NCBI GenBank assembly: GCA_019114005.1
Contig: DXGH01000034.1
Coordinates: forward strand, 1-32,902
DNA: 32,902 nucleotides
DNA from: Candidatus Acetatifactor stercoripullorum
Lineage (GTDB): Bacteria; Bacillota; Clostridia; Lachnospirales; Lachnospiraceae
Direction: 5' to 3'
The position numbers and the translations under genes are program-made. Position 1 is the first letter of the stretch. Each line of letters begins with the position of its first letter. The notes under the pieces were generated by a model that saw nothing but the letters and a program-made list of their open reading frames with translations, ran no database searches and was not told the origin of the DNA. Of this stretch, positions 24,726 to 32,185 are shown piece after piece.

Positions 24726-24755
24726 ATTATAATATATCCCTGTATCCATGGTCAA
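24726..24755 (-). promoter_or_regulatory. Strong promoter of nspC-aguA-aguB
   Basis: On the minus strand TTGACC (24755-24750), 18 bp, TATAAT (24731-24726). The -35 lies 3 bp beyond the stop codon of the upstream lysO part. The start would be near 24719, giving a leader of about 215 nt. Confidence 0.7.
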
Positions 24756-24758
24756 GAA

Positions 24759-25361
24759 TCAGGTAAACAGGGCGTAGCAAAGGGAGATCAGCACGGGCAC
24801 AAAGGCAGAGCAGATCACTCCGTTGATCACGGAAAACACCACAGTTTCCTCATCGGTATACTTTATCATCATAGGCAGCGTGGTGTCCTCACTGGTTGCC
24901 CCCGCTGCAGCAATGCAGGCATAGCCGTTGAGCTTTTTGGATAAAAAGGGGATGCTGAAAAAAGAAAAAATTTCCCGCATGAGATTGCTTAAAAAAGCGA
25001 TGCTTCCCATCTGTGCACCGGACAGGCTTTCCAGGGTAATTCCCGCAAGGCTGTACCAGCCAAGTCCGCTTGCCGCCGCAGCGGCGCTGCTTAAGGGACA
25101 TCCTGTCATCAAACTGCACAAAACGCCGCCCAAAAGCGACCCCAGAATGGTTCCCAGAGGGATCAGAAATATTTTTATGTGATATTGCCTGATTTTTTTG
25201 AAAAATCCCCGGTGCATACCGATGCTGATGCCCACAGAAAACATCAGAATATATAAAATAAGGTCTTTATGCTCAGAAATTTTCAGGATAAGAGAGTTGT
25301 CTGCCCCCCATGCCCCGCAAATAATTCCCAGAATCAAAGCGGTAATTGCAATCAGTGTCAT
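24759..25361 (-). CDS. lysO: LysO-family exporter, C-terminal half protein
   Basis: 200-residue membrane protein matching the larger C-terminal part of LysO (YbjE, DUF340), the lysine exporter of enteric bacteria. Family motifs are FSVGISIGMHRGFF, LIPLGTILGSLLGGVL, AAAAASGLGWYSLAGITL, GSIAFLSNLMREIFSF and AAAGATSEDTTLPMMIKYTDEETVVFSVINGVI. Six or so membrane segments are visible. It starts at an ATGA overlap with the upstream N-terminal half gene. In its polyamine-gene setting it may export lysine or a related amine; substrate is inference. Confidence 0.85.
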   Translation of the reverse strand: MTLIAITALILGIICGAWGADNSLILKISEHKDLILYILMFSVGISIGMHRGFFKKIRQYHIKIFLIPLGTILGSLLGGVLCSLMTGCPLSSAAAAASGLGWYSLAGITLESLSGAQMGSIAFLSNLMREIFSFFSIPFLSKKLNGYACIAAAGATSEDTTLPMMIKYTDEETVVFSVINGVICSAFVPVLISLCYALFT

Positions 25362-25675
25362 AGCTCTGTCTCCCCGTCCTCACGCTCCTTTGTCCTTTTG
25401 TCACATAAAAACCGCCGGGTGAGGGCATACACCAGCAAAATGGAAAACAAGGTGGGAAGGGCAAAAAACAGAAAGCTGCTTCCCCCTAAGGAAGCAAGCT
25501 CTCCCAAAAGATTTTCCTTCCGTCCCAAACTGATTCCCATGGCAAAAATCAAAAGGGCTGTACAGGCAGTCTGCAGATACCCGTTTAGCCTTTTACCCTT
25601 TTTCTGGAAGAAATTTTCGGGAAGAAAGCATCTTCCCACAAGCGCTCCCGCGCACATAACTCCTAAGATAAGCAT
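25358..25675 (-). CDS. LysO-family exporter, N-terminal half protein
   Basis: About 105 residues with three hydrophobic segments: MLILGVMCAGALVG at the start, then LQTACTALLIFAMGISLG and SSFLFFALPTLFSILLVYAL. This corresponds to the N-terminal part of LysO, which in enteric bacteria is fused to the C-terminal part in one protein of about 300 residues. The ATG at 25675 is chosen because GGAGG lies 6 nt upstream; an upstream TTG at 25696 coincides with the spacer of the ribosome binding region. It is coupled to the second half gene by a 4-nt overlap, so both parts should be made together. The split is probably natural, not a frameshift, because the junction is a clean ATGA. Confidence 0.8.
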   Translation of the reverse strand: MLILGVMCAGALVGRCFLPENFFQKKGKRLNGYLQTACTALLIFAMGISLGRKENLLGELASLGGSSFLFFALPTLFSILLVYALTRRFLCDKRTKEREDGETEL

Positions 25676-25711
25676 AATCCACCTCCGTACTGTCAATACA
25701 TCTAAGGATTA

Positions 25712-25740
25712 ACCTTACTGTATTTCCAAAAGGAAGTCAA
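25712..25740 (-). promoter_or_regulatory. Promoter of the lysO pair
   Basis: On the minus strand TTGACT (25740-25735), 17 bp, TAAGGT (25717-25712), directly after the terminator of the upstream gene and about 37 bp before the lysO ATG. Confidence 0.5.
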
Positions 25741-25748
25741 TGGATTTT

Positions 25749-25785
25749 AAAAATCCTGTGCCGGTTATTCAACCAGCACAGGATT
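25749..25785 (-). terminator. Rho-independent terminator after carboxyspermidine dehydrogenase
   Basis: On the minus strand AATCCTGTGC..GGTT, short loop, AACC..GCACAGGATT is a long stem with one internal mismatch, followed directly by TTTTT. The stem contains the last sense codons and the stop codon of the dehydrogenase gene. Confidence 0.85.
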
Positions 25786-27024
25786 TTCTTCTACCTTCCA
25801 GGGAAGGCCGTATTCGTTCAAGGCTTCCATAAAGGGATCGGGATCAAACTCCTCCACGTTAAACACGCCGGGCTTTTTCCATACCCCTTCCATTACCAGC
25901 TTGGCGCCGATCATAGCCGGAACGCCCGTGGTGTAGGAAATAGCCTGGGAACCTACTTCCTTGTAGCATTCCTGATGATCGCACACATTATAAATATAAA
26001 TGGATTTTTCCTTTCCATCCTTCACTCCGGTGAAAATGCAGCCGATATTTGTCTTTCCCACGGTCCTGGGACCCAGAGACGCCGGATCAGGAAGCAGCGC
26101 CTTTAAAAACTGAATGGGTACGATCTCCCTTCCCTCAAACATTACAGGATCGGTTCGAAGCATTCCCACATTTTCCAGACATTTCATATGGGTCAGATAG
26201 CTTTGTCCAAAGGTCATGAAAAAGCGTATCCGCTTCACGCCGGGAATGTTCTTTGCCAGAGATTCAATCTCCTCATGGTGCAGCAGATACATATCCTTTT
26301 CCCCTACCTGGTCAAAGTTATACACTCTTTTGATCTCCATGGGCTTTGTTTCCACCCAATGGCCATTCTCCCAGTAGGAGCCGTTTGCGGACACCTCCCG
26401 CAGGTTGATCTCCGGATTAAAATTGGTGGCAAAGGGATAGCCGTGATCCCCGCCGTTGCAGTCCAGAATGTCAATATAATGAATTTCGTCAAAATAGTGC
26501 TTCAAGGCGTAAGCGGAAAAAACACTGGTCACGCCGGGGTCAAAGCCGCTCCCCAAAAGTCCCGTAATCCCCGCCTTTTCAAATCTTTCCTTATAGGCCC
26601 ACTGCCAAGAGTAGTCAAAATAAGCGGTAAAGCCCTCCTCTTTGCAGCGTTTCTCATAAGCGGCCCTCCACTTGGGGTCCTCCGTGTCCTCCGCCTCATA
26701 GTTTGCGGTATCCACATAATCTACGCCGCAGGCCAGACAGGCGTCCATAATGGCCAGGTCCTGATAAGGCAGCGCCAGATTCAGCACCAGGTCAGGCTGT
26801 ACCTTTTTGATCAGCACCGTCACCTCTTGTGCCTTGTCCGCATCCACCTGCTCCACGGTAATCACCGCCTTGGTGGTTTTCTCAAGCTTTTCCTTCAATG
26901 CCTCACATTTGCTCAAGGTACGGCTGGCAATACAGATTTCCTCGAAGGTTTCCGCACACTTTGCACACTTCTGAATGGCGACGCCGGCAACGCCGCCGCA
27001 GCCGATTACCAATATTTTTCCCAT
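25765..27024 (-). CDS. Carboxy(nor)spermidine dehydrogenase (saccharopine dehydrogenase family)
   Basis: NAD(P)H-dependent reductive condensation of L-aspartate semialdehyde with putrescine (or 1,3-diaminopropane) to carboxyspermidine (or carboxynorspermidine). 419 residues. Rossmann motif at the N-terminus: GKILVIGCGGVAGVAIQK. Family motifs include DLVLNLALPYQDLAIMDACL, GVDYVDTANYE, TGLLGSGFDPGVTSVFSAYA and NCNGG-like LDCNGGDHGYPFATNF. ISYTTGVPAMIGAKLVMEGVW lies near the end. The partner decarboxylase gene nspC in the same region distinguishes it from lysine-pathway saccharopine dehydrogenases. Start ATG with AAGGAG 6 nt upstream. The carboxyspermidine versus carboxynorspermidine choice cannot be read from sequence. 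Confidence 0.9.
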   Translation of the reverse strand: MGKILVIGCGGVAGVAIQKCAKCAETFEEICIASRTLSKCEALKEKLEKTTKAVITVEQVDADKAQEVTVLIKKVQPDLVLNLALPYQDLAIMDACLACGVDYVDTANYEAEDTEDPKWRAAYEKRCKEEGFTAYFDYSWQWAYKERFEKAGITGLLGSGFDPGVTSVFSAYALKHYFDEIHYIDILDCNGGDHGYPFATNFNPEINLREVSANGSYWENGHWVETKPMEIKRVYNFDQVGEKDMYLLHHEEIESLAKNIPGVKRIRFFMTFGQSYLTHMKCLENVGMLRTDPVMFEGREIVPIQFLKALLPDPASLGPRTVGKTNIGCIFTGVKDGKEKSIYIYNVCDHQECYKEVGSQAISYTTGVPAMIGAKLVMEGVWKKPGVFNVEEFDPDPFMEALNEYGLPWKVEENPVLVE

Positions 27025-27113
27025 AATTTTCTCCTTTTCTCTGCCGACAGTATCCTGCCGCTTTTCTTCCAGTCCCTTTTTCCTAAATCTATCTGCAGGA
27101 AAGACCGAAAGCC

Positions 27114-27365
27114 TCAGCCCTTCAGTCCCCTTGCCTGTCTGTCCATGTCCTCCACCACAATATCATAGATTTCCCCCAGAGAGGCACAGTATTCCAGCAC
27201 CTTCCAAGGCTCGTTGGTGTGAAAATGAATCTTGATCAGCTCGTCGTCTCCCACTGCCAGAAGGCAGTCTCCCTGAAAGTGATTGGTAAAATAGTCGCTG
27301 ATCACATCCTCGTCCAGACCCTCCCCTTCGATCAAAAGCTGCGTGTCATATTTGAATTCCAGCAT
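27114..27365 (-). CDS. Small FakA/YloV (DAK-related) domain protein
   Basis: An 83-residue stand-alone protein. It resembles one internal segment of FakA/YloV-type dihydroxyacetone-kinase-related proteins: DTQLLIEGEGLDEDVISDYF, then the diagnostic GDCLLAVGDDELIKIHFHTNEPW and KVLEYCASLGEIYDIVVEDM. In FakA that segment lies between the DhaL-like kinase part and the C-terminal FakB-binding part; neither is encoded nearby. It has its own ribosome binding site (AAGGAGA 8 nt upstream of ATG), good codon structure and clean flanks, so it is a real gene and not a truncated remnant. It lies between speE and the carboxyspermidine dehydrogenase gene in the same operon. Function unknown; a regulatory or ligand-binding role in polyamine synthesis is a guess. 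Confidence 0.75.
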   Translation of the reverse strand: MLEFKYDTQLLIEGEGLDEDVISDYFTNHFQGDCLLAVGDDELIKIHFHTNEPWKVLEYCASLGEIYDIVVEDMDRQARGLKG

Positions 27366-27444
27366 ATTCAGGTTCTCCTTCCATTTCCTGTTTCTGTTTA
27401 TCTCTATTTATTTCCTGCCTGCTTATCTTCCCACAAAGCTGAAC

Positions 27445-28314
27445 TTACAGGGAAGCTTCTCTTCCCTCCACGCTGCGCAGAAGCTCCTCCACATAAGCCG
27501 GAAGATAAAAGGCTCCCTGGTGCACCTTGGGGGTGTAATATCTGGTATCAATGCCCAAAAGCTTCCATGCAGCCCCGTTCAGGTCGTGGATGGGATGGTA
27601 CTTTTTGGAGGCAAATCCAAACAGCCAGTGTCCCGAAGGGTATGTGGGAATGTGCACCTGATATACCCGGCTGATGGGAAAGCTTTCCACAATACGCTTA
27701 TGGGCCCGCTTGCAGGCAATGGCGTCGGCCTGATAAAAGGGACTTTCGTGCTGGTTCACCATAATGCCGTCCTCCTTAAGAGCCTTATAGCAGTTGCCGT
27801 AAAACTCCTTGGTAAACAGCCCCTCCCCCGGCCCGAAGGGGTCCGTGGAATCCACAATAATCAGATCATATTCATTTTCCTTAGAGCGGATAAAGCGCAG
27901 TCCGTCCTCATAATAAATGGAAACTCTCTCATCCTCCAGCCTGCAGGCGGTCTGGGGCAGGTACTTTTTGCAGACCTCTACCACCAGCTCGTCGATCTCC
28001 ACCATATCTATCTGCTCTACCCCGGGATATCTGGTCAGCTCCCTGATCACGCCGCCGTCTCCCGCGCCGATCACAAGCGCCTTTTTTACATTGGGGTGCA
28101 CCGCCATGGGCACATGAGTAATCATCTCGTGATAAATAAATTCATCCCGCTCCGTAAGCATCATATACCCGTCCAGCGTAAGAAAACGCCCGAATTCCTT
28201 TGACTGGAACACATCAATCCTCTGAAACTCGCTCTGCCCGCTGTAAAGCTGCTTGTCCACCCGGATCGACAGCTTTACGTCCGGCGTATGAGGTTCCGAA
28301 AACCATAATTCCAT
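27445..28314 (-). CDS. speE: Spermidine synthase (aminopropyltransferase)
   Basis: Transfers the aminopropyl group from decarboxylated SAM to putrescine. About 289 residues starting MELWFSEPHTPDVKLSIRVD. The nucleotide-binding motif ALVIGAGDGGVIRELTRYP is at about 80-98. DMVEIDELVVEVCKKYLP follows, then the catalytic DSTDPFGPGEGLF and the polyamine-site HESPFYQAD. The in-frame ATG at 28314 has AGGAAAG upstream and matches the usual family start; the longer reading to 28377 has no support. It lies 37 nt after the arginine decarboxylase gene. A broader or different acceptor (e.g. making spermine-like products from spermidine) cannot be excluded from sequence. Confidence 0.93.
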   Translation of the reverse strand: MELWFSEPHTPDVKLSIRVDKQLYSGQSEFQRIDVFQSKEFGRFLTLDGYMMLTERDEFIYHEMITHVPMAVHPNVKKALVIGAGDGGVIRELTRYPGVEQIDMVEIDELVVEVCKKYLPQTACRLEDERVSIYYEDGLRFIRSKENEYDLIIVDSTDPFGPGEGLFTKEFYGNCYKALKEDGIMVNQHESPFYQADAIACKRAHKRIVESFPISRVYQVHIPTYPSGHWLFGFASKKYHPIHDLNGAAWKLLGIDTRYYTPKVHQGAFYLPAYVEELLRSVEGREASL

Positions 28315-28351
28315 ATTGCTTTCCTGCCCTTCTATTGATTTCCTTATTTTC

Positions 28352-29812
28352 CTAGGCCCATACCTCCTTGAGCACATTCAGGCGTTCAATGGCCGCGTCC
28401 TCAGGCCCCGTCATGGAGCAGCCCTTCTCCTTGGCATAGAGAATATAATTGAGAATGTCCTCCGTAATCTCCTCTCCGGGAGCCAGTATGGGAATCCCGG
28501 GCGGATAGCACATGACGAATTCACTGCACACCCTTCCCCTGGTCTCCAAAAGGGGCAGGGATTCCTTTTGCGCATAGAAAGCATCCTGGGGAGACACCGC
28601 CACCTTGGGATCGATGTATTCCTGGGTAAACATCCCCGCGCCGTCCTTTCCATATTGACGCTTGATCTCCGCCATTGCACTGACAAGCCGCTCAATGTCC
28701 CGCTCCCTGTCTCCAATGGAAAGATAGGCCAGAATATTGGCAATGTCCCCAAGCTCCGCCTGTATATCATACTCGTCCCTGAGCAGATCATAAACCTCTA
28801 TGCCGGCCAGCCCCACTCCCAGAGTATTTACCGTGAGCTTTGTCCTGTCAAAGTCAAAAATACTGTCCCCGTTGATCAGGTCCGCCGTGTAAGCGTAATA
28901 GCCTCCGATACGGTTGATCTCCTCTCTGGCGTATTCCGCCAGCGCTATGACTCTGGCAAATTCCTCTTTTCCCCGAAGGGCCAGATTCCTTCTGGAAATA
29001 TCAAGACTTGCCAGCAGTAAATAAGAGGCACTGGTAGTCTGGGTCAGATTAATAATCTGGCGCACATAGCCAGGATTCATGGACGGTCCCGTCAAAAGAA
29101 AGGAGCTCTGGGTAAGGCTCCCCCCTGATTTGTGCATGCTCACTGCGGCCATATCGGCCCCCGCAGCCATTGCTGATATGGGCATATCCTTACCGAAATA
29201 AAAGTGAGTTCCATGAGCCTCATCCACCAGCACCTTCATGCCGTATCCATGGGCCAGCCTTACAATGCTTCTTAAATCGGAGCATATACCGTAATAGGTG
29301 GGATTGTTTACCAAAACTGCCACTGCATCGGGATTTTCCCGGATGGCCTTTTCCACCTGAGATACCCGCATTCCCAGCGCAATTCCAAGCCTGTTATCCG
29401 TTTCCGGATTTACATAGATGGGCGTTGCGCCGTTTACCACCAGCGCGTTGATGACGCTGCGGTGGACATTGCGGGGAAGAATGATCTTGTCTCCCTTTTT
29501 GCAGGTACTAAACACCATGCTTTGTACTGAGGAGGTGGTTCCTCCAACCATCAAAAAGGCATAGGCGGCGCCGAATGCCTCTGCGGCAATCTCCTCCGCC
29601 TCTCTGATCACTGAAACAGGATGGCACAAATTGTCCAGAGGCTTCATGGAGTTTACATCAATTCCCACGCACTGCTGACCCAGAAGCTCCACCAGCTCCG
29701 GGTTCCCCCGTCCTCTCTTATGCCCGGGGACGTCAAAGGGTACGATTCTGTTTTGCCTGAATTCCTCCAGCGCTTCATAGATCGGCGCTTTTGCCTGATT
29801 AAATCTCCCCAC
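28352..29812 (-). CDS. speA: Arginine decarboxylase, Orn/Lys/Arg decarboxylase family
   Basis: Predicted to decarboxylate arginine to agmatine. About 486 residues in the short, Bacillus SpeA-like form without the N-terminal wing domain of the enteric inducible enzymes. Family opening FDVPGHKRGRGNPELVELLG; PLP pocket VGGTTSSVQSMVFST, VDEAHGTHFYFG (Asp of PLP) and SMHKSGGSLTQSS with PLP lysine K228; C-terminal domain MCYPPGIPILAPGE. Lysine or ornithine specificity is possible by family, but the presence of aguA and aguB and absence of speB argue for arginine. The start is uncertain: a GTG at 29812 has AGGAG about 11 nt upstream, with alternatives at 29821 and 29839. It lies 38 nt after speD. 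Confidence 0.9.
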   Translation of the reverse strand: MGRFNQAKAPIYEALEEFRQNRIVPFDVPGHKRGRGNPELVELLGQQCVGIDVNSMKPLDNLCHPVSVIREAEEIAAEAFGAAYAFLMVGGTTSSVQSMVFSTCKKGDKIILPRNVHRSVINALVVNGATPIYVNPETDNRLGIALGMRVSQVEKAIRENPDAVAVLVNNPTYYGICSDLRSIVRLAHGYGMKVLVDEAHGTHFYFGKDMPISAMAAGADMAAVSMHKSGGSLTQSSFLLTGPSMNPGYVRQIINLTQTTSASYLLLASLDISRRNLALRGKEEFARVIALAEYAREEINRIGGYYAYTADLINGDSIFDFDRTKLTVNTLGVGLAGIEVYDLLRDEYDIQAELGDIANILAYLSIGDRERDIERLVSAMAEIKRQYGKDGAGMFTQEYIDPKVAVSPQDAFYAQKESLPLLETRGRVCSEFVMCYPPGIPILAPGEEITEDILNYILYAKEKGCSMTGPEDAAIERLNVLKEVWA

Positions 29813-29850
29813 GGCCTTCACCTCTCCTCTTTGCCACAAAACAAGCTTTG

Positions 29851-30609
29851 TCAGTAAATATTTCTCCCGCTGAATATCTCAATCATTTCTCTCCGGAGAT
29901 TATCCATAATCTCCAGGCGTATCTTCGGCGGCAGCTCATACACATCGCTGTTAAACAGGTAGTTTTGCAGATCCACCTCCTTAATCAACATCTTGGTGTG
30001 AAATATATTTGCCTCGTAAACGTTAATATCCACAGCGTCATAGCGACGCAGAATTTCCTTGTTGATGTAGTCCTGAATGGAAGTCATATGATGATCCATA
30101 AACAGCTTGTGCCCGCCCACATCTCTGGTAAAGCCCCGCACCCTGTAATCCATTGTGATAATATCCGAGTCAAAGGAGCCGATCAGGTAATCCAGCGTGG
30201 AAAGGGGCGTGATTTCCCCGCAGGTAGCCACGTCAATATCCACCCGGAAGGTGGCAAGATAAGTCTCCGGATGATATTCCGGATAGGTATGCACCGTAAT
30301 GTGGCTTTTATCCAGATGCGCCACAGTAGTGTCACCTGCAGGAATCATGCTCTCCTCCGCGATCAATATGGTTACAGAAGACCCCTGAGGCTCATAATCC
30401 TGGCTGGAAATATTCAAGACGTTTGCTCCGATCATATCCGTCACGTTTGTGAGGATTTTGGTCAGCCGCTCGGAATTATACTGTTTGTCAATATAAGCGA
30501 TATAATCCTTCTGCTCCCTCTGGGTTTTCGCATAACACACATCGTAAATGTTGAAGCTCAGGGACTTTGTTAAGTTGTTAAAACCATATAATGTGATTTT
30601 CTCGCTCAT
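29851..30609 (-). CDS. speD: S-adenosylmethionine decarboxylase proenzyme (E. coli type)
   Basis: Makes decarboxylated SAM, the aminopropyl donor for SpeE. About 252 residues, close to the 264 of E. coli SpeD, and clearly of that class rather than the short Bacillus/Thermotoga SpeH class: [57 protein letters not shown] and DVDINVY-like [16 protein letters not shown]. The self-cleavage site is [14 protein letters not shown], so Ser102 becomes the pyruvoyl group. The ATG at 30609 has AAGGAAGGAA upstream. It is the first gene of the polyamine operon and is preceded by a leader containing a strong terminator hairpin. Confidence 0.95.
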   Translation of the reverse strand: MSEKITLYGFNNLTKSLSFNIYDVCYAKTQREQKDYIAYIDKQYNSERLTKILTNVTDMIGANVLNISSQDYEPQGSSVTILIAEESMIPAGDTTVAHLDKSHITVHTYPEYHPETYLATFRVDIDVATCGEITPLSTLDYLIGSFDSDIITMDYRVRGFTRDVGGHKLFMDHHMTSIQDYINKEILRRYDAVDINVYEANIFHTKMLIKEVDLQNYLFNSDVYELPPKIRLEIMDNLRREMIEIFSGRNIY

Positions 30610-31066
30610 AGGATTTCCTTCCTTTGATAATTCCGGCTCTGGCCCTACTGGCATACGCCCGCCGGGCGCACCGCAAAAAAGCAGGCAGCCGCTGTGCGGC
30701 CTGCCTGCTTGGATAGTCGGTATCTGTGACGTTTGCAGCGAATCCTCTTTTAGAAAGGATTCGTCTCTTACGGTATTTTCATGGTATGAAAATGGACAGA
30801 TATTGGGTTTTTAGAGTCTATATAGCAAATATTTTACTTTTACTACTCTTATTGACCGTTTCACAAGTTAGGTGTGCAGCTGCACAGGTTTATAGTAACC
30901 AACTTATAAAATTTGAGCTTTTAACTCAATCAATAATGCAGCCAAAGCTGCCAAAAAATATTTGCATGGAAGACTCTGCGAATCTGTTTTCCATACATCC
31001 TGTACTATAGCACAGGACGGTGGAGAAAGTCAATGTAAAATTTTGCGGCAATTAATTCCGCCGCCC
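30610..31066. other. 457-bp gap: structured speD leader and AT-rich stretch
   Basis: Near speD the minus strand holds a palindrome CGCCCGCCGGGCG (+ strand, about 30657-30668), a terminator hairpin (30675-30710) and a second perfect 8-bp hairpin (CGAATCCT/AGGATTCG, about 30738-30763). From about 30785 to 31010 the DNA is markedly AT-richer than its surroundings. It contains a 74-codon plus-strand ORF starting at 30786 whose product would have a hydrophobic N-terminus (ANILLLLLLLTVSQVRC) like a signal peptide. It has no ribosome binding site, so I do not call it a gene. No promoter could be fixed with confidence. Confidence 0.5.
30675..30710 (-). terminator. Strong hairpin plus U tract 65 bp upstream of speD
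   Basis: On the minus strand AAGCAGGCAG..CCGC, loop ACA, GCGGCTGCCTGCTT is a 14-bp stem with one bulged base, followed by TTTTTT. It is far (357 nt) from the stop of the D-threonine-aldolase-like gene and close to speD, so it is either a late terminator of the D-amino-acid operon or an attenuator in the speD leader. Confidence 0.85.
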
Positions 31067-32185
31067 TCAATAGGTAATCCTGCGTTTTGCCGCCGTCACC
31101 TCCCACCATTCCCTGATCCGTCCTCCCTCCACAGCCAAAACAGAAGCATAAAGGGCCGTTGTAGGGCAGATGTGCACCGGAAGGGCAAAGAGCACACTGC
31201 CGATCTCAGGAATGTCCTTTCTGTGCTCTTTGGGCACTTTTAAAACCCAGTGCTCCTCATTGTGCATCACCGTCTGGGCATATTCCATGCCCACGATCTG
31301 CGCCCTGGGAATGGGCGGGTCACAGGCCACAGCCTTGGTTCCCAGATCCAGCGTAAAGGTATCCTCCGTAGGTCTGCTGATCACACGGGTAAGAAGGGCT
31401 GCCGCCGGCACAAAGGGCAGATCTGCATATGCGTCCCGGTAGCCTATATCCTGAATCACACAGGTTCCCGGGCTCAAATAGGCATCTGTAAGATGCTCGT
31501 GACAAGGAAAAGAAGGCGTTCCACCCATAATCGTCACACCACAGTCCATGCCCTGTGCTGTCAGCTCCTTTTGCAGCGCATTGATCTGCGCATCCCAGGG
31601 GGCGGCCGCAGCCATTCTCTCCTCTAATCCATGCTCATGGCGGTGGCCGTCGTAGCAGTGAAAGCCGCACATGCGGATGCCCTCAAAGGCATTCCATTTA
31701 CGGTAAAGAGCCGCTGCCTTCTCCAGGGCCACTCCTGTCCGATGCTGTCCCATGTCCACATCCATCAAAAGCCTCACCGTCATATGATTTTTCCATGCAA
31801 GGCTGCCGAGCCTCTCTACCTGCTCCGAATCATCCCCCATGGCATAGAGGGACACCTCCGGATAATCCCGGCAGATATGAAGAAAGCGTTCCATGTTTGG
31901 CCCTATGAGAGGGTATGCCATAAGGGCGGCCTCCGCACCGGCTCTGACTGTCATTTCCAGCTCTGCAATGGTAGCGCATTTAAAGCGTTTGATTCCCGCC
32001 GCAAGAAGCATTTTGACAACCTTTTCCATCTTATAGGTCTTGACATGGGGCCAGAGCCGGTCTGCTCCCCCCGCCAGCTTTTTCATAAGGTCGATATTCT
32101 GTGCAATGATCTCTGGATAGTAAATCAGCTGGGGAGAACAAATCTCATCCTGCCCCGCAAAGCAATAAGGATTTTCAGTCATCAT
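31067..32185 (-). CDS. D-threonine-aldolase-like PLP enzyme
   Basis: PLP enzyme of the alanine-racemase N-terminal (fold III) type with a D-serine dehydratase-like C-terminal domain. About 372 residues. PLP lysine K49 is in LWPHVKTYKM. AYPLIGPNMERFL and LMDVDMGQHRTGV mark the barrel; GFHCYDGHRHEHG and MGGTPSFPCHEH follow. A C-terminal metal-site-like LPVHICPTTALYA matches the His/Cys-containing segment of D-threonine aldolases and D-serine dehydratases. Likely to cleave or deaminate D-hydroxy-amino acids. It overlaps the upstream RidA-like gene (ATGATGACTGA junction, start 32185 or 32182). With a deacylase upstream it fits a D-amino-acid catabolic operon. The exact substrate is unknown. Confidence 0.8.
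   Translation of the reverse strand: MMTENPYCFAGQDEICSPQLIYYPEIIAQNIDLMKKLAGGADRLWPHVKTYKMEKVVKMLLAAGIKRFKCATIAELEMTVRAGAEAALMAYPLIGPNMERFLHICRDYPEVSLYAMGDDSEQVERLGSLAWKNHMTVRLLMDVDMGQHRTGVALEKAAALYRKWNAFEGIRMCGFHCYDGHRHEHGLEERMAAAAPWDAQINALQKELTAQGMDCGVTIMGGTPSFPCHEHLTDAYLSPGTCVIQDIGYRDAYADLPFVPAAALLTRVISRPTEDTFTLDLGTKAVACDPPIPRAQIVGMEYAQTVMHNEEHWVLKVPKEHRKDIPEIGSVLFALPVHICPTTALYASVLAVEGGRIREWWEVTAAKRRITY

Noticed and set aside
26188..27168. A 326-codon plus-strand open frame opposite the carboxyspermidine dehydrogenase
   Set aside because: Shadow of the real gene: composition is atypical, there is no ribosome binding site, and the opposite strand has clear Rossmann and family motifs.
30660..30800. 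Speculated SAM or guanidine riboswitch upstream of speD
   Set aside because: None of the conserved core sequences of these classes is visible. Only hairpins and a U tract are seen.
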